Source: an uncultured Actinomycetes bacterium
Lineage (GTDB): Bacteria > Actinomycetota > Actinomycetes > Nanopelagicales > Nanopelagicaceae
Length of the DNA: 26,030 nucleotides
NCBI GenBank assembly: GCA_903893085.1
Contig: CAITKS010000233.1
Location: 1 to 26,030, forward strand
Direction of reading: 5' to 3'
This document shows, piece by piece, positions 7,997 to 15,319 of the stretch (position 1 is the first letter of the stretch; the number at the start of each line of letters is the position of its first letter). The notes beneath the pieces were generated by a model that was given only the letters and a program-made list of their open reading frames with translations, did no database searches and was not told the DNA's origin. Both the position numbers and the translations under genes were made by a program.

Positions 7997-8933
7997 CTCC
8001 GTAGGCCTGACTAAAGCGTTCCACAAATTCAGCTGATGTAAATCTGTATTCCTGTGTGCCAGTTGTTTCGATTACATAAGTTGCGATCATCGAACCCAAC
8101 TGCAAGCAACGTTCATGACCTAAGCCCCAAGCCAATCCTGCGACAAAACCTGATCTAAATGAATCACCTACGCCAGTTGGATCAATCTTGGCTTTCTCTT
8201 GCGGGCAAGTAACTTTAATTGTTTCGCCAGTAAGGGATTCAATTCGTGCCCCTTCGGATCCCAGCGTGACAACGCGGTATTGCACTTGTTCCAAAATCTC
8301 GCGATCACTCCATCCAGTTTTCTGGATAGCTAGCGCCAGTTCATATTCATTTAGAAATAAATATGTCGCACCATTGATAAGTGATTTAATTTCTGGACCG
8401 CTCATTCGAGCCATTTGCTGAGAAGGATCCGCCGCGATTGCAATGCCTTGTTGGCGCGCAATTTCAGAGTGGCGCAGCATCGCCTCAGGATCATCTGGTG
8501 AAACAACAAGCAGATCTAGCTTGCCAGTTTTCTCCATAATCGGTGCTAATTCGATATTTCGTGCCTCAGACATTGCCCCCGGAAAGAAGGATGCAATCTG
8601 ATTTAGCTCGGTATCTGTTGTAACCATGAAGTGTGCAGTGTGAAGTGTTTTCGAAATCAATACGTGTGAAGTATCTACGCCGTGACGTACCAACCAGGCA
8701 TCGTAATCAGGCCAATCGATTCCTACGGCTGCTATCAAAATTGGATTCAAACCAAGTGAGCCCATACCAAAAGCGATATTGGCAGCGCAGCCACCGCGGC
8801 GAACGGAGAGGCCATCAACAAGGAAGGACAATGAAACTTTTTCGAGCGAACCAGCAACGAGTGAATCCGTGAATTTGCCCGAAAAGGTCATTAAATGGTC
8901 AAGACCAACCGAGCCTGCTACGCCGATTTTCAT
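7953..8933 (-). CDS. adoK: PfkB-family sugar/nucleoside kinase, probable adenosine kinase
   Basis: This 326-aa ribokinase-fold ATP-dependent kinase carries the N-terminal substrate-binding stretch GSVGLDHLM (D12), the di-glycine hinge RRGGCAANIA (G47-G48) and the C-terminal PfkB signature DPTGVGDSFRSGF with catalytic base D257. The GVGD form, the overall sequence and the position (near ctaC, next to a HesB gene) match M. tuberculosis Rv2202c, an adenosine kinase of bacterial type. It would phosphorylate adenosine to AMP for purine salvage. Substrate specificity cannot be proven from sequence, and another sugar or nucleoside is possible. It follows erpA on the same strand after a 23-bp gap, so it is probably co-transcribed. 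Its last 44 bp overlap the convergent desulfurase-like gene. Confidence 0.8.
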   Translation of the reverse strand: MKIGVAGSVGLDHLMTFSGKFTDSLVAGSLEKVSLSFLVDGLSVRRGGCAANIAFGMGSLGLNPILIAAVGIDWPDYDAWLVRHGVDTSHVLISKTLHTAHFMVTTDTELNQIASFFPGAMSEARNIELAPIMEKTGKLDLLVVSPDDPEAMLRHSEIARQQGIAIAADPSQQMARMSGPEIKSLINGATYLFLNEYELALAIQKTGWSDREILEQVQYRVVTLGSEGARIESLTGETIKVTCPQEKAKIDPTGVGDSFRSGFVAGLAWGLGHERCLQLGSMIATYVIETTGTQEYRFTSAEFVERFSQAYGVSAAAEIEQHLPKP

Positions 8934-8956
8934 TTAATTAAAAGTTGTTTGAAACT

Positions 8957-9304
8957 TTAGTTAAATGAATCGCCACATGCGCAAGAACCTTGTGCTTGTG
9001 GATTATCGATTGTGAATCCTTGCTTCTCGATAGTGTCAACGAAATCAATAGTTGCGCCCATCAAATATGGATCACTCATCTTGTCCACTACAACTTTGAC
9101 TGCTCCGAACTCGCGAGCAATATCGCCTTCTTGATTGCGATCATCAAAATAGAGCTGGTAGCGAAGACCAGAGCATCCGCCTGGTTGTACTGCGACGCGT
9201 AAGTACAAATCATCGCGCCCCTCTTGTGCAAGTAGAGCGGCTACCTTTGCGGCTGCTACATCAGTAAGGGCGATTGAAGTGCTGGTCGTTGTTTCAGTAG
9301 TCAT
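8957..9304 (-). CDS. erpA: A-type iron-sulfur carrier protein (ErpA/HesB family)
   Basis: A 115-aa Fe-S carrier or insertion protein that receives clusters from the scaffold and delivers them to apo-enzymes. The three conserved ligand cysteines are present: C44 in PGGCSGLRY and C108/C110 in the C-terminal GSCACGDSF. ATG 9304 is preferred over an in-frame TTG two codons upstream because it follows a TANNNT element by 6 nt. It matches the HesB-like protein encoded beside adoK in mycobacteria (Rv2204c). It lies divergently from nadA, whose product needs a 4Fe-4S cluster, and heads a short operon with the PfkB kinase. ErpA, IscA and SufA cannot be distinguished reliably from sequence alone. Confidence 0.93.
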   Translation of the reverse strand: MTTETTTSTSIALTDVAAAKVAALLAQEGRDDLYLRVAVQPGGCSGLRYQLYFDDRNQEGDIAREFGAVKVVVDKMSDPYLMGATIDFVDTIEKQGFTIDNPQAQGSCACGDSFN

Positions 9305-9310
9305 GCGCAA

Positions 9311-9316
9311 AGCCTA
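9311..9316 (-). promoter_or_regulatory. Candidate -10 element of a leaderless erpA promoter
   Basis: On the minus strand TAGGCT is followed by 6 nt and the erpA ATG at 9304. No Shine-Dalgarno is seen. The spacing matches the other leaderless-type starts in this window. Confidence 0.4.
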
Positions 9317-9365
9317 CCTTCCCATTCCCGTCGATGCGACAGCAACGCCAAATATGCGCGAGAAT

Positions 9366-10529
9366 ATGTCTATGTCCACATCTGGTCTGACCTCCTTAAC
9401 CAACTTGCTCTTGCTGGGTAAGGGAAGTGACTTGGCTTCCGAACGAGGAGTTTCTTGTACGGGCGAACTTCCCGCAGCGAGTGACCCCGATTTGGTAGCG
9501 CGCGCAGTAGCGGCTCGTTCCGCCCTAGGTTCACGCGCATTGGTTTTGGGCCATCACTACCAAAGAGATGAAGTAATCGCCTTTGCAGATATAACTGGTG
9601 ATTCATTTAAATTGGCGCAAGCAGCTGCTGCGCAATCAAATGCTGAGTACATAATTTTTTGTGGCGTTCACTTCATGGCTGAAAGCGCTGACATTTTAAC
9701 TTCGCCAGAACAGAAAGTGATTCTGCCAGATCTTGCCGCAGGTTGTTCAATGGCAGATATGGCAACCGCTAATCAAGTTCAAAAATGCTGGCAAGACTTA
9801 ACCACGGCTGGGGTATCGGATAAAACAATTCCAGTTACATATATGAATTCTTCAGCTGCGATAAAAAGTTTTACAGGAGAACACGGCGGAACGATCTGTA
9901 CTTCTTCCAATGCCAAGAAGACAATGGAATGGGCGCTGAGTAAAGGTGAGAAAATACTTTTCTTACCCGATCAGCATTTAGGACGTAACACCGCAGTCCT
10001 TTCACTTGGTTTATCAATAAATGATTGCGTGCTTTGGGATCCATGGAAACCAATGGGTGGACTTACAACCGAACAAATTCGTGCTGCCAAGATAATTTTG
10101 TGGCGTGGTCATTGTTCGGTACATGGTCGCTTTTCAGTTGAATCTGTTAATGAAGTGCGGAAGCAAGTTCCAGGAGTAAAGGTTTTAGTACACCCAGAAT
10201 GTAAAAATGAGGTTGTCTCTATCGCAGACGTTGTTGGAAGTACCGAAATGATTATCAGCACAGTTGCCAACTCCCCTGCGGGCAGTAAATGGGCGATCGG
10301 CACAGAACTAAATTTGGTTTCTAGGTTGGCAAAAGCTCACCCCGATAAAGAGGTTTTCTTCCTCGACAAGACCGTCTGTTATTGCTCGACTATGAACCGA
10401 ATAGATCTACCTCACCTTGTTTGGGCGATGGAATCACTGGTATCCGGGCATGTGGTTAATCAGATTAAGGTCGCGCCCGATGTTGCGCGTTACTCAAAGT
10501 TAGCGCTCGAGCAGATGCTCGCCCTATAG
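9366..10529 (+). CDS. nadA: Quinolinate synthase (NadA)
   Basis: NadA condenses iminoaspartate with dihydroxyacetone phosphate to quinolinate, the second step of de novo NAD synthesis from aspartate, using a 4Fe-4S cluster. From ATG 9366 it is 387 aa, the long actinobacterial form. Typical segments are LVLGHHYQRDEV (about 59-70), CGVHFMAESADIL (about 99-111), LPDLAAGCSMAD (C127), MNSSAAIKSFTG, GGTICTSSNA, LPDQHLGRNTA, VHPEC (C279) and DKTVCYCSTMNRIDLPHL (C338 or C340). The three cluster cysteines are therefore present. The open frame reaches back to 9279 across the erpA start; ATGs at 9303, 9354 and 9372 are alternatives. ATG 9366 was chosen for homology length and a TATGCG hexamer 7 nt upstream. 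nadB and nadC are not in the window. Confidence 0.96.
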   Translation: MSMSTSGLTSLTNLLLLGKGSDLASERGVSCTGELPAASDPDLVARAVAARSALGSRALVLGHHYQRDEVIAFADITGDSFKLAQAAAAQSNAEYIIFCGVHFMAESADILTSPEQKVILPDLAAGCSMADMATANQVQKCWQDLTTAGVSDKTIPVTYMNSSAAIKSFTGEHGGTICTSSNAKKTMEWALSKGEKILFLPDQHLGRNTAVLSLGLSINDCVLWDPWKPMGGLTTEQIRAAKIILWRGHCSVHGRFSVESVNEVRKQVPGVKVLVHPECKNEVVSIADVVGSTEMIISTVANSPAGSKWAIGTELNLVSRLAKAHPDKEVFFLDKTVCYCSTMNRIDLPHLVWAMESLVSGHVVNQIKVAPDVARYSKLALEQMLAL

Positions 10530-10530
10530 T
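10525..10530 (+). promoter_or_regulatory. Candidate -10 element of a leaderless promoter for the DUF3043 gene
   Basis: TATAGT spans the nadA stop codon and ends 7 nt before the ATG at 10538. There is no Shine-Dalgarno in the 8-bp gap, so an internal leaderless transcript is plausible in addition to read-through from nadA. Confidence 0.4.
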
Positions 10531-10537
10531 TTGCGCC

Positions 10538-11074
10538 ATGACTAATTCAGCAGATAGCTCTCAGAAAAAGGGTCGACCAACTCCTAAGCGTAAAGAAGCA
10601 CAGGCTTCAACTAAAGTTTCCTCGCTTGCACCTGCATCATCAAAGGCCGAGAAGCAACGCGTGAAAGATGCAACGCGCACCGCTCGTATTGCACAGCGGG
10701 CTGCTTACCTACGAGGAGATGAAAGCGCCCTTCCTGCCCGCGATCGTGGAGCTGAAAAGAAATTTGTCAGAAACTTCGTAGATTCAAGACGATCAATCGG
10801 TGAATACTTCTTGCCCGTAATTGGTTTTGTATTGGTTTTATCTCTGATCCCAATTGGAGCATTTGCTGTCGCAGGGATAATCATTATGTATAGCGTTCTT
10901 CTCTACTCAATCGTGGATGGATTCTTTCTTTCGCTCAAAATTAAATCTGAAGTAACCACTCGCTTCCCAGATAAGAGCACAAAGGGGCTAGGCCTTTACG
11001 GCTGGTTACGTTCGACGCAGATGAGACGTATGCGCGCACCTAAACCACAGGTGAAAGCCGGCGACAAGCTCTAA
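10538..11074 (+). CDS. DUF3043 actinobacterial membrane protein
   Basis: This 178-aa protein has a highly basic, low-complexity N-terminus starting with a KKGRPTPKRKEAQ segment (10-22), the conserved block RAAYLRGDESALPARDRG (about 54-71), then FVRNFVDSRRSIGEYFLP and two closely spaced transmembrane helices (about 90-108 and 111-131), and a basic cytoplasmic tail. This architecture matches the actinobacteria-specific DUF3043 family, whose mycobacterial member (Rv2206) lies in the same neighbourhood. The function is unknown. It follows nadA by 8 bp. The next gene converges on it with only 17 bp between stops. Confidence 0.88.
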   Translation: MTNSADSSQKKGRPTPKRKEAQASTKVSSLAPASSKAEKQRVKDATRTARIAQRAAYLRGDESALPARDRGAEKKFVRNFVDSRRSIGEYFLPVIGFVLVLSLIPIGAFAVAGIIIMYSVLLYSIVDGFFLSLKIKSEVTTRFPDKSTKGLGLYGWLRSTQMRRMRAPKPQVKAGDKL

Positions 11075-11091
11075 TTACTTTGCTTTAAGAA

Positions 11092-12093
11092 TTAAGCCCG
11101 AGGATTGGGGCTTTTAGTCTCTTTCGGATCTGTAGTCGGGATAGAGCCAAGTGCCTCGTCGATCGCAGACATGACATCTGCAGAAAGTTTGACTCCTGCC
11201 GCCTTTACATTCTCTTTTACTTGAGAAGGTTTTGTTGCTCCCATAATCGCGCTGGAAACATTTGGGTTCTGCAGAACCCAGGCGATTGCAATCTGCCCCA
11301 TCGTCAGATCAACGCTCTTAGCAATTGGTTCTAGCTTTTGAACCGCACTCAACACGTCATCGCGCATCCAACGTGAAATCATGTCTGCGCCAGATTTCTT
11401 ATCCGTCGCGCGTGAACCCGCTGGTGGTTTCTTCCCAGGCAAATACTTTCCAGTTAAGACACCTTGTGCCATTGGCGACCAGACAATTTGTCCAATTCCC
11501 TCTTTGGCACTTAGCGGAACAACTTCGCTTTCGATCACACGCCAGAGCGCAGAATACTGAGGCTGACTTGAAACAAAACGGTTGTATCCCTTGGAATCTT
11601 GAATAGTTAACGCTTCCTTAATCTGCTTGGCGTTCCATTCCGAGAAGCCGATGTAATGAACTTTGCCTGATCTGATCAAGTCATCGAAGGCGCTAAGTGA
11701 CTCATCAAGTGGAGTTTCATAATCGAAACGATGCATTTGATATAAATCAATGTGATCAGTATTAAGGCGTTTAAGCGATGCGTTACACGATTCAATAATG
11801 TGCTTACGAGAAAGGCCGCGGTCATTTTTTCCAGACCCAGTCGGCCAATAAACCTTGGTGAACAATTCATAGGATTCACGCTTAATTCCTTTAAGCGCTT
11901 TACCTAATACTGATTCAGCTTTGGTTGCCGCGTAAACATCGGCGGTATCAAAAGTGGTGATTCCTAAATCGTATGCTGTACGCACGCATTTGATCGCTGC
12001 TTCCGCTTCAACTTGCGAACCGTGAGTAATCCAATTGCCATACGAAATCTCAGATACGTACATTCCCGAACTGCCAAGGCGTCTATATTCCAT
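11092..12093 (-). CDS. Aldo/keto reductase (potassium-channel beta-subunit-like group)
   Basis: A 333-aa TIM-barrel NADPH-dependent oxidoreductase. The catalytic tetrad is complete: D49 and Y54 in FDTADVY, K80 in LFTKVYWP, and H121 in DLYQMHRFDYETP. The N-terminus MEYRRLGSSGMYVSEISYGNW and the DNGLS-like NDRGLSRKHI segment place it with the Kv-beta/YghZ-type AKRs, which reduce aldehydes and quinone-like carbonyls. The true substrate is unknown. ATG 12093 is preferred over ATG 12108 because it matches the family N-terminus and sits 6 nt after a TATGGT element. It appears monocistronic, converging on the DUF3043 gene and diverging from the B12-regulated operon. Confidence 0.93.
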   Translation of the reverse strand: MEYRRLGSSGMYVSEISYGNWITHGSQVEAEAAIKCVRTAYDLGITTFDTADVYAATKAESVLGKALKGIKRESYELFTKVYWPTGSGKNDRGLSRKHIIESCNASLKRLNTDHIDLYQMHRFDYETPLDESLSAFDDLIRSGKVHYIGFSEWNAKQIKEALTIQDSKGYNRFVSSQPQYSALWRVIESEVVPLSAKEGIGQIVWSPMAQGVLTGKYLPGKKPPAGSRATDKKSGADMISRWMRDDVLSAVQKLEPIAKSVDLTMGQIAIAWVLQNPNVSSAIMGATKPSQVKENVKAAGVKLSADVMSAIDEALGSIPTTDPKETKSPNPRA

Positions 12094-12099
12094 GCCCTC

Positions 12100-12105
12100 A
12101 CCATA
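12100..12105 (-). promoter_or_regulatory. Candidate -10 element of a leaderless aldo/keto reductase promoter
   Basis: On the minus strand TATGGT is followed by GAGGGC and the ATG at 12093. The GGTGAGG stretch could instead act as a Shine-Dalgarno very close to the start, so the two readings compete. Confidence 0.35.
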
Positions 12106-12151
12106 CATAGGTCGTCAAGTGTTGCGTGGTGAGTTGCCACGGAGCCAGCGA

Positions 12152-12157
12152 TATGGT
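12152..12157 (+). promoter_or_regulatory. Candidate -10 element for the cobalamin-riboswitch transcript
   Basis: TATGGT lies upstream of the riboswitch core and would place the transcription start near 12164, which leaves room for the 5' half of the aptamer. A possible -35 (TTGCCA at 12134-12139) is only 12 nt away, which is short, so this is tentative. Confidence 0.3.
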
Positions 12158-12164
12158 TTGGTTC

Positions 12165-12340
12165 GCACGTAGGGCACGAAACGACAACTTAATATTTTAG
12201 AGCTTTCTTTTTAGGGGAAGTCGGTGAAAATCCGACGCTGACCCGCAACCGTAAGAGCGCCATAAACGCTTAAGTCGGATTACCTAGAGGAATAGTGGAT
12301 TAAGACAAACACCCGCCGAGGTTTGCGGGGCGTAGTCACA
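12165..12340 (+). ncRNA. Cobalamin (B12) riboswitch aptamer
   Basis: The conserved cobalamin riboswitch core is clear: GGGAAGTCGGTGAAAATCC begins at 12214, followed by the near-invariant GACCCGCAACCGTAA at 12240-12254 (the B12 box), and the closing half GTCGGATTACC at 12274-12284. The helix TCGG/CCGA flanks GTGAAAAT. A C/G-rich hairpin (CCCGC 12312-12316 with GCGGG 12325-12329) lies where the 3' accessory stem, whose loop kisses the aptamer, is expected. Ends are approximate. It lies in the 321-bp gap (12094-12414) before a secreted protein and an ECF transporter, so B12 most likely represses uptake genes. Confidence 0.93.
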
Positions 12341-12344
12341 AGAT

Positions 12345-12366
12345 AAGTATTTCGATACTTTTATTG
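12345..12366 (+). terminator. Candidate weak intrinsic terminator downstream of the riboswitch
   Basis: A perfect 6-bp stem AAGTAT/ATACTT encloses a TTCG tetraloop at 12351-12354 and runs into a T-rich tract (CTTTTATT). The stem is AU-rich, so it is weak as a terminator. It could be an expression-platform element, or simply a stable UUCG hairpin. Confidence 0.35.
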
Positions 12367-12375
12367 CTGCTACCC

Positions 12376-12409
12376 CTGTGGAACTCTTTAAATAAGAGAG
12401 GCTTCACAG
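12376..12409 (+). promoter_or_regulatory. Hairpin that can sequester the ribosome binding site of the B12-regulated operon
   Basis: CTGTG (12376-12380) pairs with CACAG (12405-12409), and CTCTT (12384-12388) pairs with AAGAG (12394-12398). The purine run AAGAGAGG (12394-12401) is the only Shine-Dalgarno candidate for the ATG at 12415, although the spacing is long (13 nt). This suggests translational control by the riboswitch. Folding energy was not computed. Confidence 0.45.
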
Positions 12410-12414
12410 CTTAA

Positions 12415-12963
12415 ATGAAAAACAATCGCACATTCAAAACGAAGTTCGCTAGCGCCGTGATTTTGTTGTTCGCGCTTTCGAATATCTCGATTATCTCTTC
12501 CGCAAGCGCTGCCGACAAGGGATGGCGTTATTGGGGTTACTACCAAGCAGCACCTGGTGCAAAAACTTGGACAGCTGCGATAACCGGCCCAACCGTTGAC
12601 ATAAAAGATGGCTCTGTCGAGGGATGGTCTTTCGTATTTAGCGCGGATGACATTCCATCAATAGCACCGAGTGTAAAACCGGATTTCCAAAGCATCTGCG
12701 GAAAAATTAAAGCGGATAAAGATACAAAGCGCATCGCATTGGTAATTGATTACGGTTTAAAGGACTATGCACCCAAGGGCGAGAAAGTTAAAAAAACTTT
12801 CACTACCTGCATCAGAACAGCCAAGGAATCCCAGGGTATCGATGTACTTGGACAAGTAGCGAAAATTCGTGCGGCCAAGAGCGGCTTGATTTGTGGTCTA
12901 AATGGTTACCCAGCAAAAGAGTGCGGAGTTGAAATCTCAACTCCCGCCTCACTCAAGAAGTAA
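12415..12963 (+). CDS. Secreted SCO2322-like protein, first gene of a B12-regulated ECF operon
   Basis: This 182-aa protein has a Sec signal peptide (positive N-terminus, hydrophobic core about 11-28, cleavage likely after the ASA/SAA at 30-33). The mature part starts with GWRYWGYYQ and contains the blocks VEGWSFVFSADD, DFQSICGKI and KRIALVIDYGLKDYAPKGE, and then NGYPAKECG. These resemble the SCO2322 family of actinobacterial exported proteins as I recall it, which accompanies ECF transporter genes. Four cysteines (C95, C132, C160, C170) could form two disulfides outside the membrane. The protein ends in SLKK with no C-terminal membrane anchor, so it is probably periplasmic or released. A role in capturing a corrinoid for the transporter is an inference from the riboswitch and operon. 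Confidence 0.8.
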   Translation: MKNNRTFKTKFASAVILLFALSNISIISSASAADKGWRYWGYYQAAPGAKTWTAAITGPTVDIKDGSVEGWSFVFSADDIPSIAPSVKPDFQSICGKIKADKDTKRIALVIDYGLKDYAPKGEKVKKTFTTCIRTAKESQGIDVLGQVAKIRAAKSGLICGLNGYPAKECGVEISTPASLKK

Positions 12964-12971
12964 TTAAAGAT

Positions 12972-13718
12972 ATGAAATCGCTGCATCCGCTTACTTGGTG
13001 GATCTGGTCCCTGCTTATCGTTGGTGCAGTTGTCGTCACCAATAACGCGTGGGTAGCCGGGTTTGCCATAGCGGTTGCAGCGATTTCAGTTCTCAAATTT
13101 GCCGAAAGCGCACCTTGGTCAAAATCTTTTTGGTTCTCGCTAAAACTCGGTGCATTCATCTTGGTAATAAGAACTGTGGTTGGGGTTTTGATCGGAGTTC
13201 CTATTCCTGGAACCGCCCTTTTTAGTATTCCTATCGTGCCGTTACCAAGCTGGATTGCCGGAGTACGAATAGGCGGCGTTGTAACTCAGGAGCGATTACT
13301 TTCTTCGATTCACGAAGGTCTCATAATTATTACTGTGATTGCGCTATTTGGAGCGGCTGTATCACTGACTAGCCCACACAAACTCTTGCGAGTAACCCCG
13401 GTTGTGATTTATGAATTTGGTGTCGCCACTGTCATCGCAACATCAGCACTCCCCCAATTGGTGCTAAGTGCTGCTCGCATTAGACGAGCTCGCGCATTGC
13501 GTGGCGATGAAAAACCATCATGGAAATCTATAGCAATTCCTTTGCTGGAAGATTCGCTTTCGCGATCACTTGAGTTAGCTGCGGCCATGGATTCACGCGG
13601 CTATGGAATTAGTCGCAAAAGATCTCGGTACAGGCCTATTCCTTGGCAGCAAATTGACTCATTGGTTGTAGCTAGTGCGCTGGCAGCGGTGGCTTTGGCA
13701 TTGGTGTTGAAGCAATGA
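12972..13718 (+). CDS. ecfT: ECF transporter transmembrane coupling subunit (EcfT/CbiQ family)
   Basis: This 248-aa integral membrane protein couples the ATPases to the substrate-binding S component in an energy-coupling factor importer. It has hydrophobic segments at about 8-43, 56-77, 115-132, 143-167 and 228-246. Both ATPase-coupling helix signatures are present: ARALRG at 173-178 and AMDSRGYG at 205-212, the two x-R-G motifs of EcfT. It starts 8 bp after the secreted-protein gene and ends in an ATGA overlap with the ATPase gene, so it belongs to the B12-riboswitch operon. Confidence 0.93.
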   Translation: MKSLHPLTWWIWSLLIVGAVVVTNNAWVAGFAIAVAAISVLKFAESAPWSKSFWFSLKLGAFILVIRTVVGVLIGVPIPGTALFSIPIVPLPSWIAGVRIGGVVTQERLLSSIHEGLIIITVIALFGAAVSLTSPHKLLRVTPVVIYEFGVATVIATSALPQLVLSAARIRRARALRGDEKPSWKSIAIPLLEDSLSRSLELAAAMDSRGYGISRKRSRYRPIPWQQIDSLVVASALAAVALALVLKQ

Positions 13719-15319
13719 TTGATTTCTCAAATGTTTCCTTAATTTATCCGACCTCCACAAAAACTATTCTCGAAGACCTGTCTTTCTCAATCGTTGAGGG
13801 TGAATTGGTACTGATTATTGGTTCAACGGGTACCGGTAAATCCTCTTTGTTGCGATTGATAAATGGGTTAGTGCCGCACCACACCGGGGGAATTCTGGCA
13901 GGTGACATCACCGTCGATGGAATTTCTACCAAATTGGTACGTCCAGGAGATCTAGCGCACTTAGTTGGCATTGTCGGACAGAACCCTTCAGAAGGATTTG
14001 TCACTGACACCGTTGAAGAAGAGCTGGCATTTGGTATGGAGGCGCAGAATCTTGCACCAGATTTGATGCGCAAACGTGTTGAGGAGATTTTAGATTTGAT
14101 GGCTCTGGCACATTTGCGCGATCGAGCAATCTCAACACTGAGCGGAGGCGAACAACAGCGCGTAGCTATAGGAAGTGCACTTGTCATGCATCCTAAAATT
14201 TTGGTATTAGATGAACCCACAAGTGCCCTAGATCCGATAGCCGCCGAAGAAGTTTTATCAATTTTGCACAGGCTTGTTCACGATCTCAGTTTGACTGTTG
14301 TCATCGCAGAACACAGGCTAGAACGAGTAATTGGTTTTGCTGATCGTATTATTCATATCTCTGGTGATGGCAGCGCGAGAATTGATCTGCCTGAAGCAAT
14401 TCTTAAAGACTCCGATATCGCCCCACCAATCGTGCATTTGGCCAGAGCCTTAGGTCTTTCTGAAGTTGGATTAAGCGTTAGAGAAGTCCGAAGAGCCACC
14501 GAGCAGTTTAGAAATATCGGTGAAGACTTACAGAATTCAAGTAATGAGCTAGGTGAAATAGCAATTTCGGCCAACAATTTAACTCTTAAGTACGGAAACA
14601 ATCTCGCTTTAAAGTCACTAACCACAACAGTTCGTTCTGGCGAAATTGTTGCCCTAATGGGACGCAACGGTGCCGGAAAGAGTTCGCTTTTAACGACTCT
14701 CGTTGGCTTGCAACAGCCATCTTCCGGCAGTTCAACTATTTGTGGGAGGAATTCCACCGATCTAAAAGGGCAAGTACGCCGCGAAATTGTTGGTTTTATT
14801 CCACAGGAACCTAGCGATCTCCTTTACGGGCAAAGCGTCCTAGGTGAATGTGCGCAAGCGGATAAAGATAATCAAATACCCAAAGGAACAACGCTGGCGC
14901 TATTGCAAAGAATCGTTCCTTCCGTAAATGAGAAAACACATCCGCGAGATCTATCTGAAGGGCAGCGACTAGCCCTTGCCCTATCAGTGGTTTTATCGGC
15001 TCAGCCACAAGTTCTTATCCTCGATGAACCAACTCGCGGATTGGATTATCAATCTAAAGCTTTACTCGTCAACCTTTTGCAGAATTACTCAAAAGAGTTA
15101 GGGCGTTCTGTTCTTATTGCAACCCATGATGTTGAACTTGTGGCAGATCTTGCCGATCGGGTGATCTTTCTTGCCGAAGGTGAAATTGTGGCAGATGGCC
15201 CAACCCTTGATATTTTGCTTTCATCGCCGGCATTTGCGCCCCAAGTTTCCAAAGTTATGGCGCCAAGGCGTTGGCTAACTGTCTCTGATGTAATCGCTGC
15301 AATGGAGAATAAGTCGTGA
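13715..15319 (+). CDS. ECF transporter ATPase with two fused ABC domains (EcfA1-EcfA2 fusion)
   Basis: A 534-aa protein with two complete nucleotide-binding domains in one chain, which replace the usual separate EcfA1 and EcfA2. Domain 1: Walker A GSTGTGKSS (36-44), Q-loop Q89, signature LSGGEQQRV (142-150), Walker B ILVLDEPTSALD (162-173), H-loop H200. Domain 2: Walker A GRNGAGKSS (316-324), Q-loop Q364, signature LSEGQ (413-417), Walker B VLILDEPTRGLD (433-444), H-loop H471. The second signature has Glu for the first Gly of LSGGQ, a modest departure. The linker is about residues 215-280. It powers uptake through EcfT and the S component by hydrolysing ATP in the cytoplasm. Start and end overlap neighbours (ATGA and GTGA). 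Confidence 0.94.
   Translation: MIDFSNVSLIYPTSTKTILEDLSFSIVEGELVLIIGSTGTGKSSLLRLINGLVPHHTGGILAGDITVDGISTKLVRPGDLAHLVGIVGQNPSEGFVTDTVEEELAFGMEAQNLAPDLMRKRVEEILDLMALAHLRDRAISTLSGGEQQRVAIGSALVMHPKILVLDEPTSALDPIAAEEVLSILHRLVHDLSLTVVIAEHRLERVIGFADRIIHISGDGSARIDLPEAILKDSDIAPPIVHLARALGLSEVGLSVREVRRATEQFRNIGEDLQNSSNELGEIAISANNLTLKYGNNLALKSLTTTVRSGEIVALMGRNGAGKSSLLTTLVGLQQPSSGSSTICGRNSTDLKGQVRREIVGFIPQEPSDLLYGQSVLGECAQADKDNQIPKGTTLALLQRIVPSVNEKTHPRDLSEGQRLALALSVVLSAQPQVLILDEPTRGLDYQSKALLVNLLQNYSKELGRSVLIATHDVELVADLADRVIFLAEGEIVADGPTLDILLSSPAFAPQVSKVMAPRRWLTVSDVIAAMENKS

Noticed and set aside
9279..9365. N-terminal extension of NadA reaching into erpA
   Set aside because: The extra 29 residues are not family-like and lie antisense to the erpA start; ATG 9366 gives the usual length.
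11075..11091. Bidirectional terminator between the DUF3043 and aldo/keto reductase genes
   Set aside because: Only a 4-bp GCTT/AAGC stem with a long loop can be drawn, and part of it lies in the reductase coding end.
13744..14220. 158-codon open frame antisense to the ECF ATPase
   Set aside because: It mirrors a strongly supported ABC domain and has no recognisable domain of its own.
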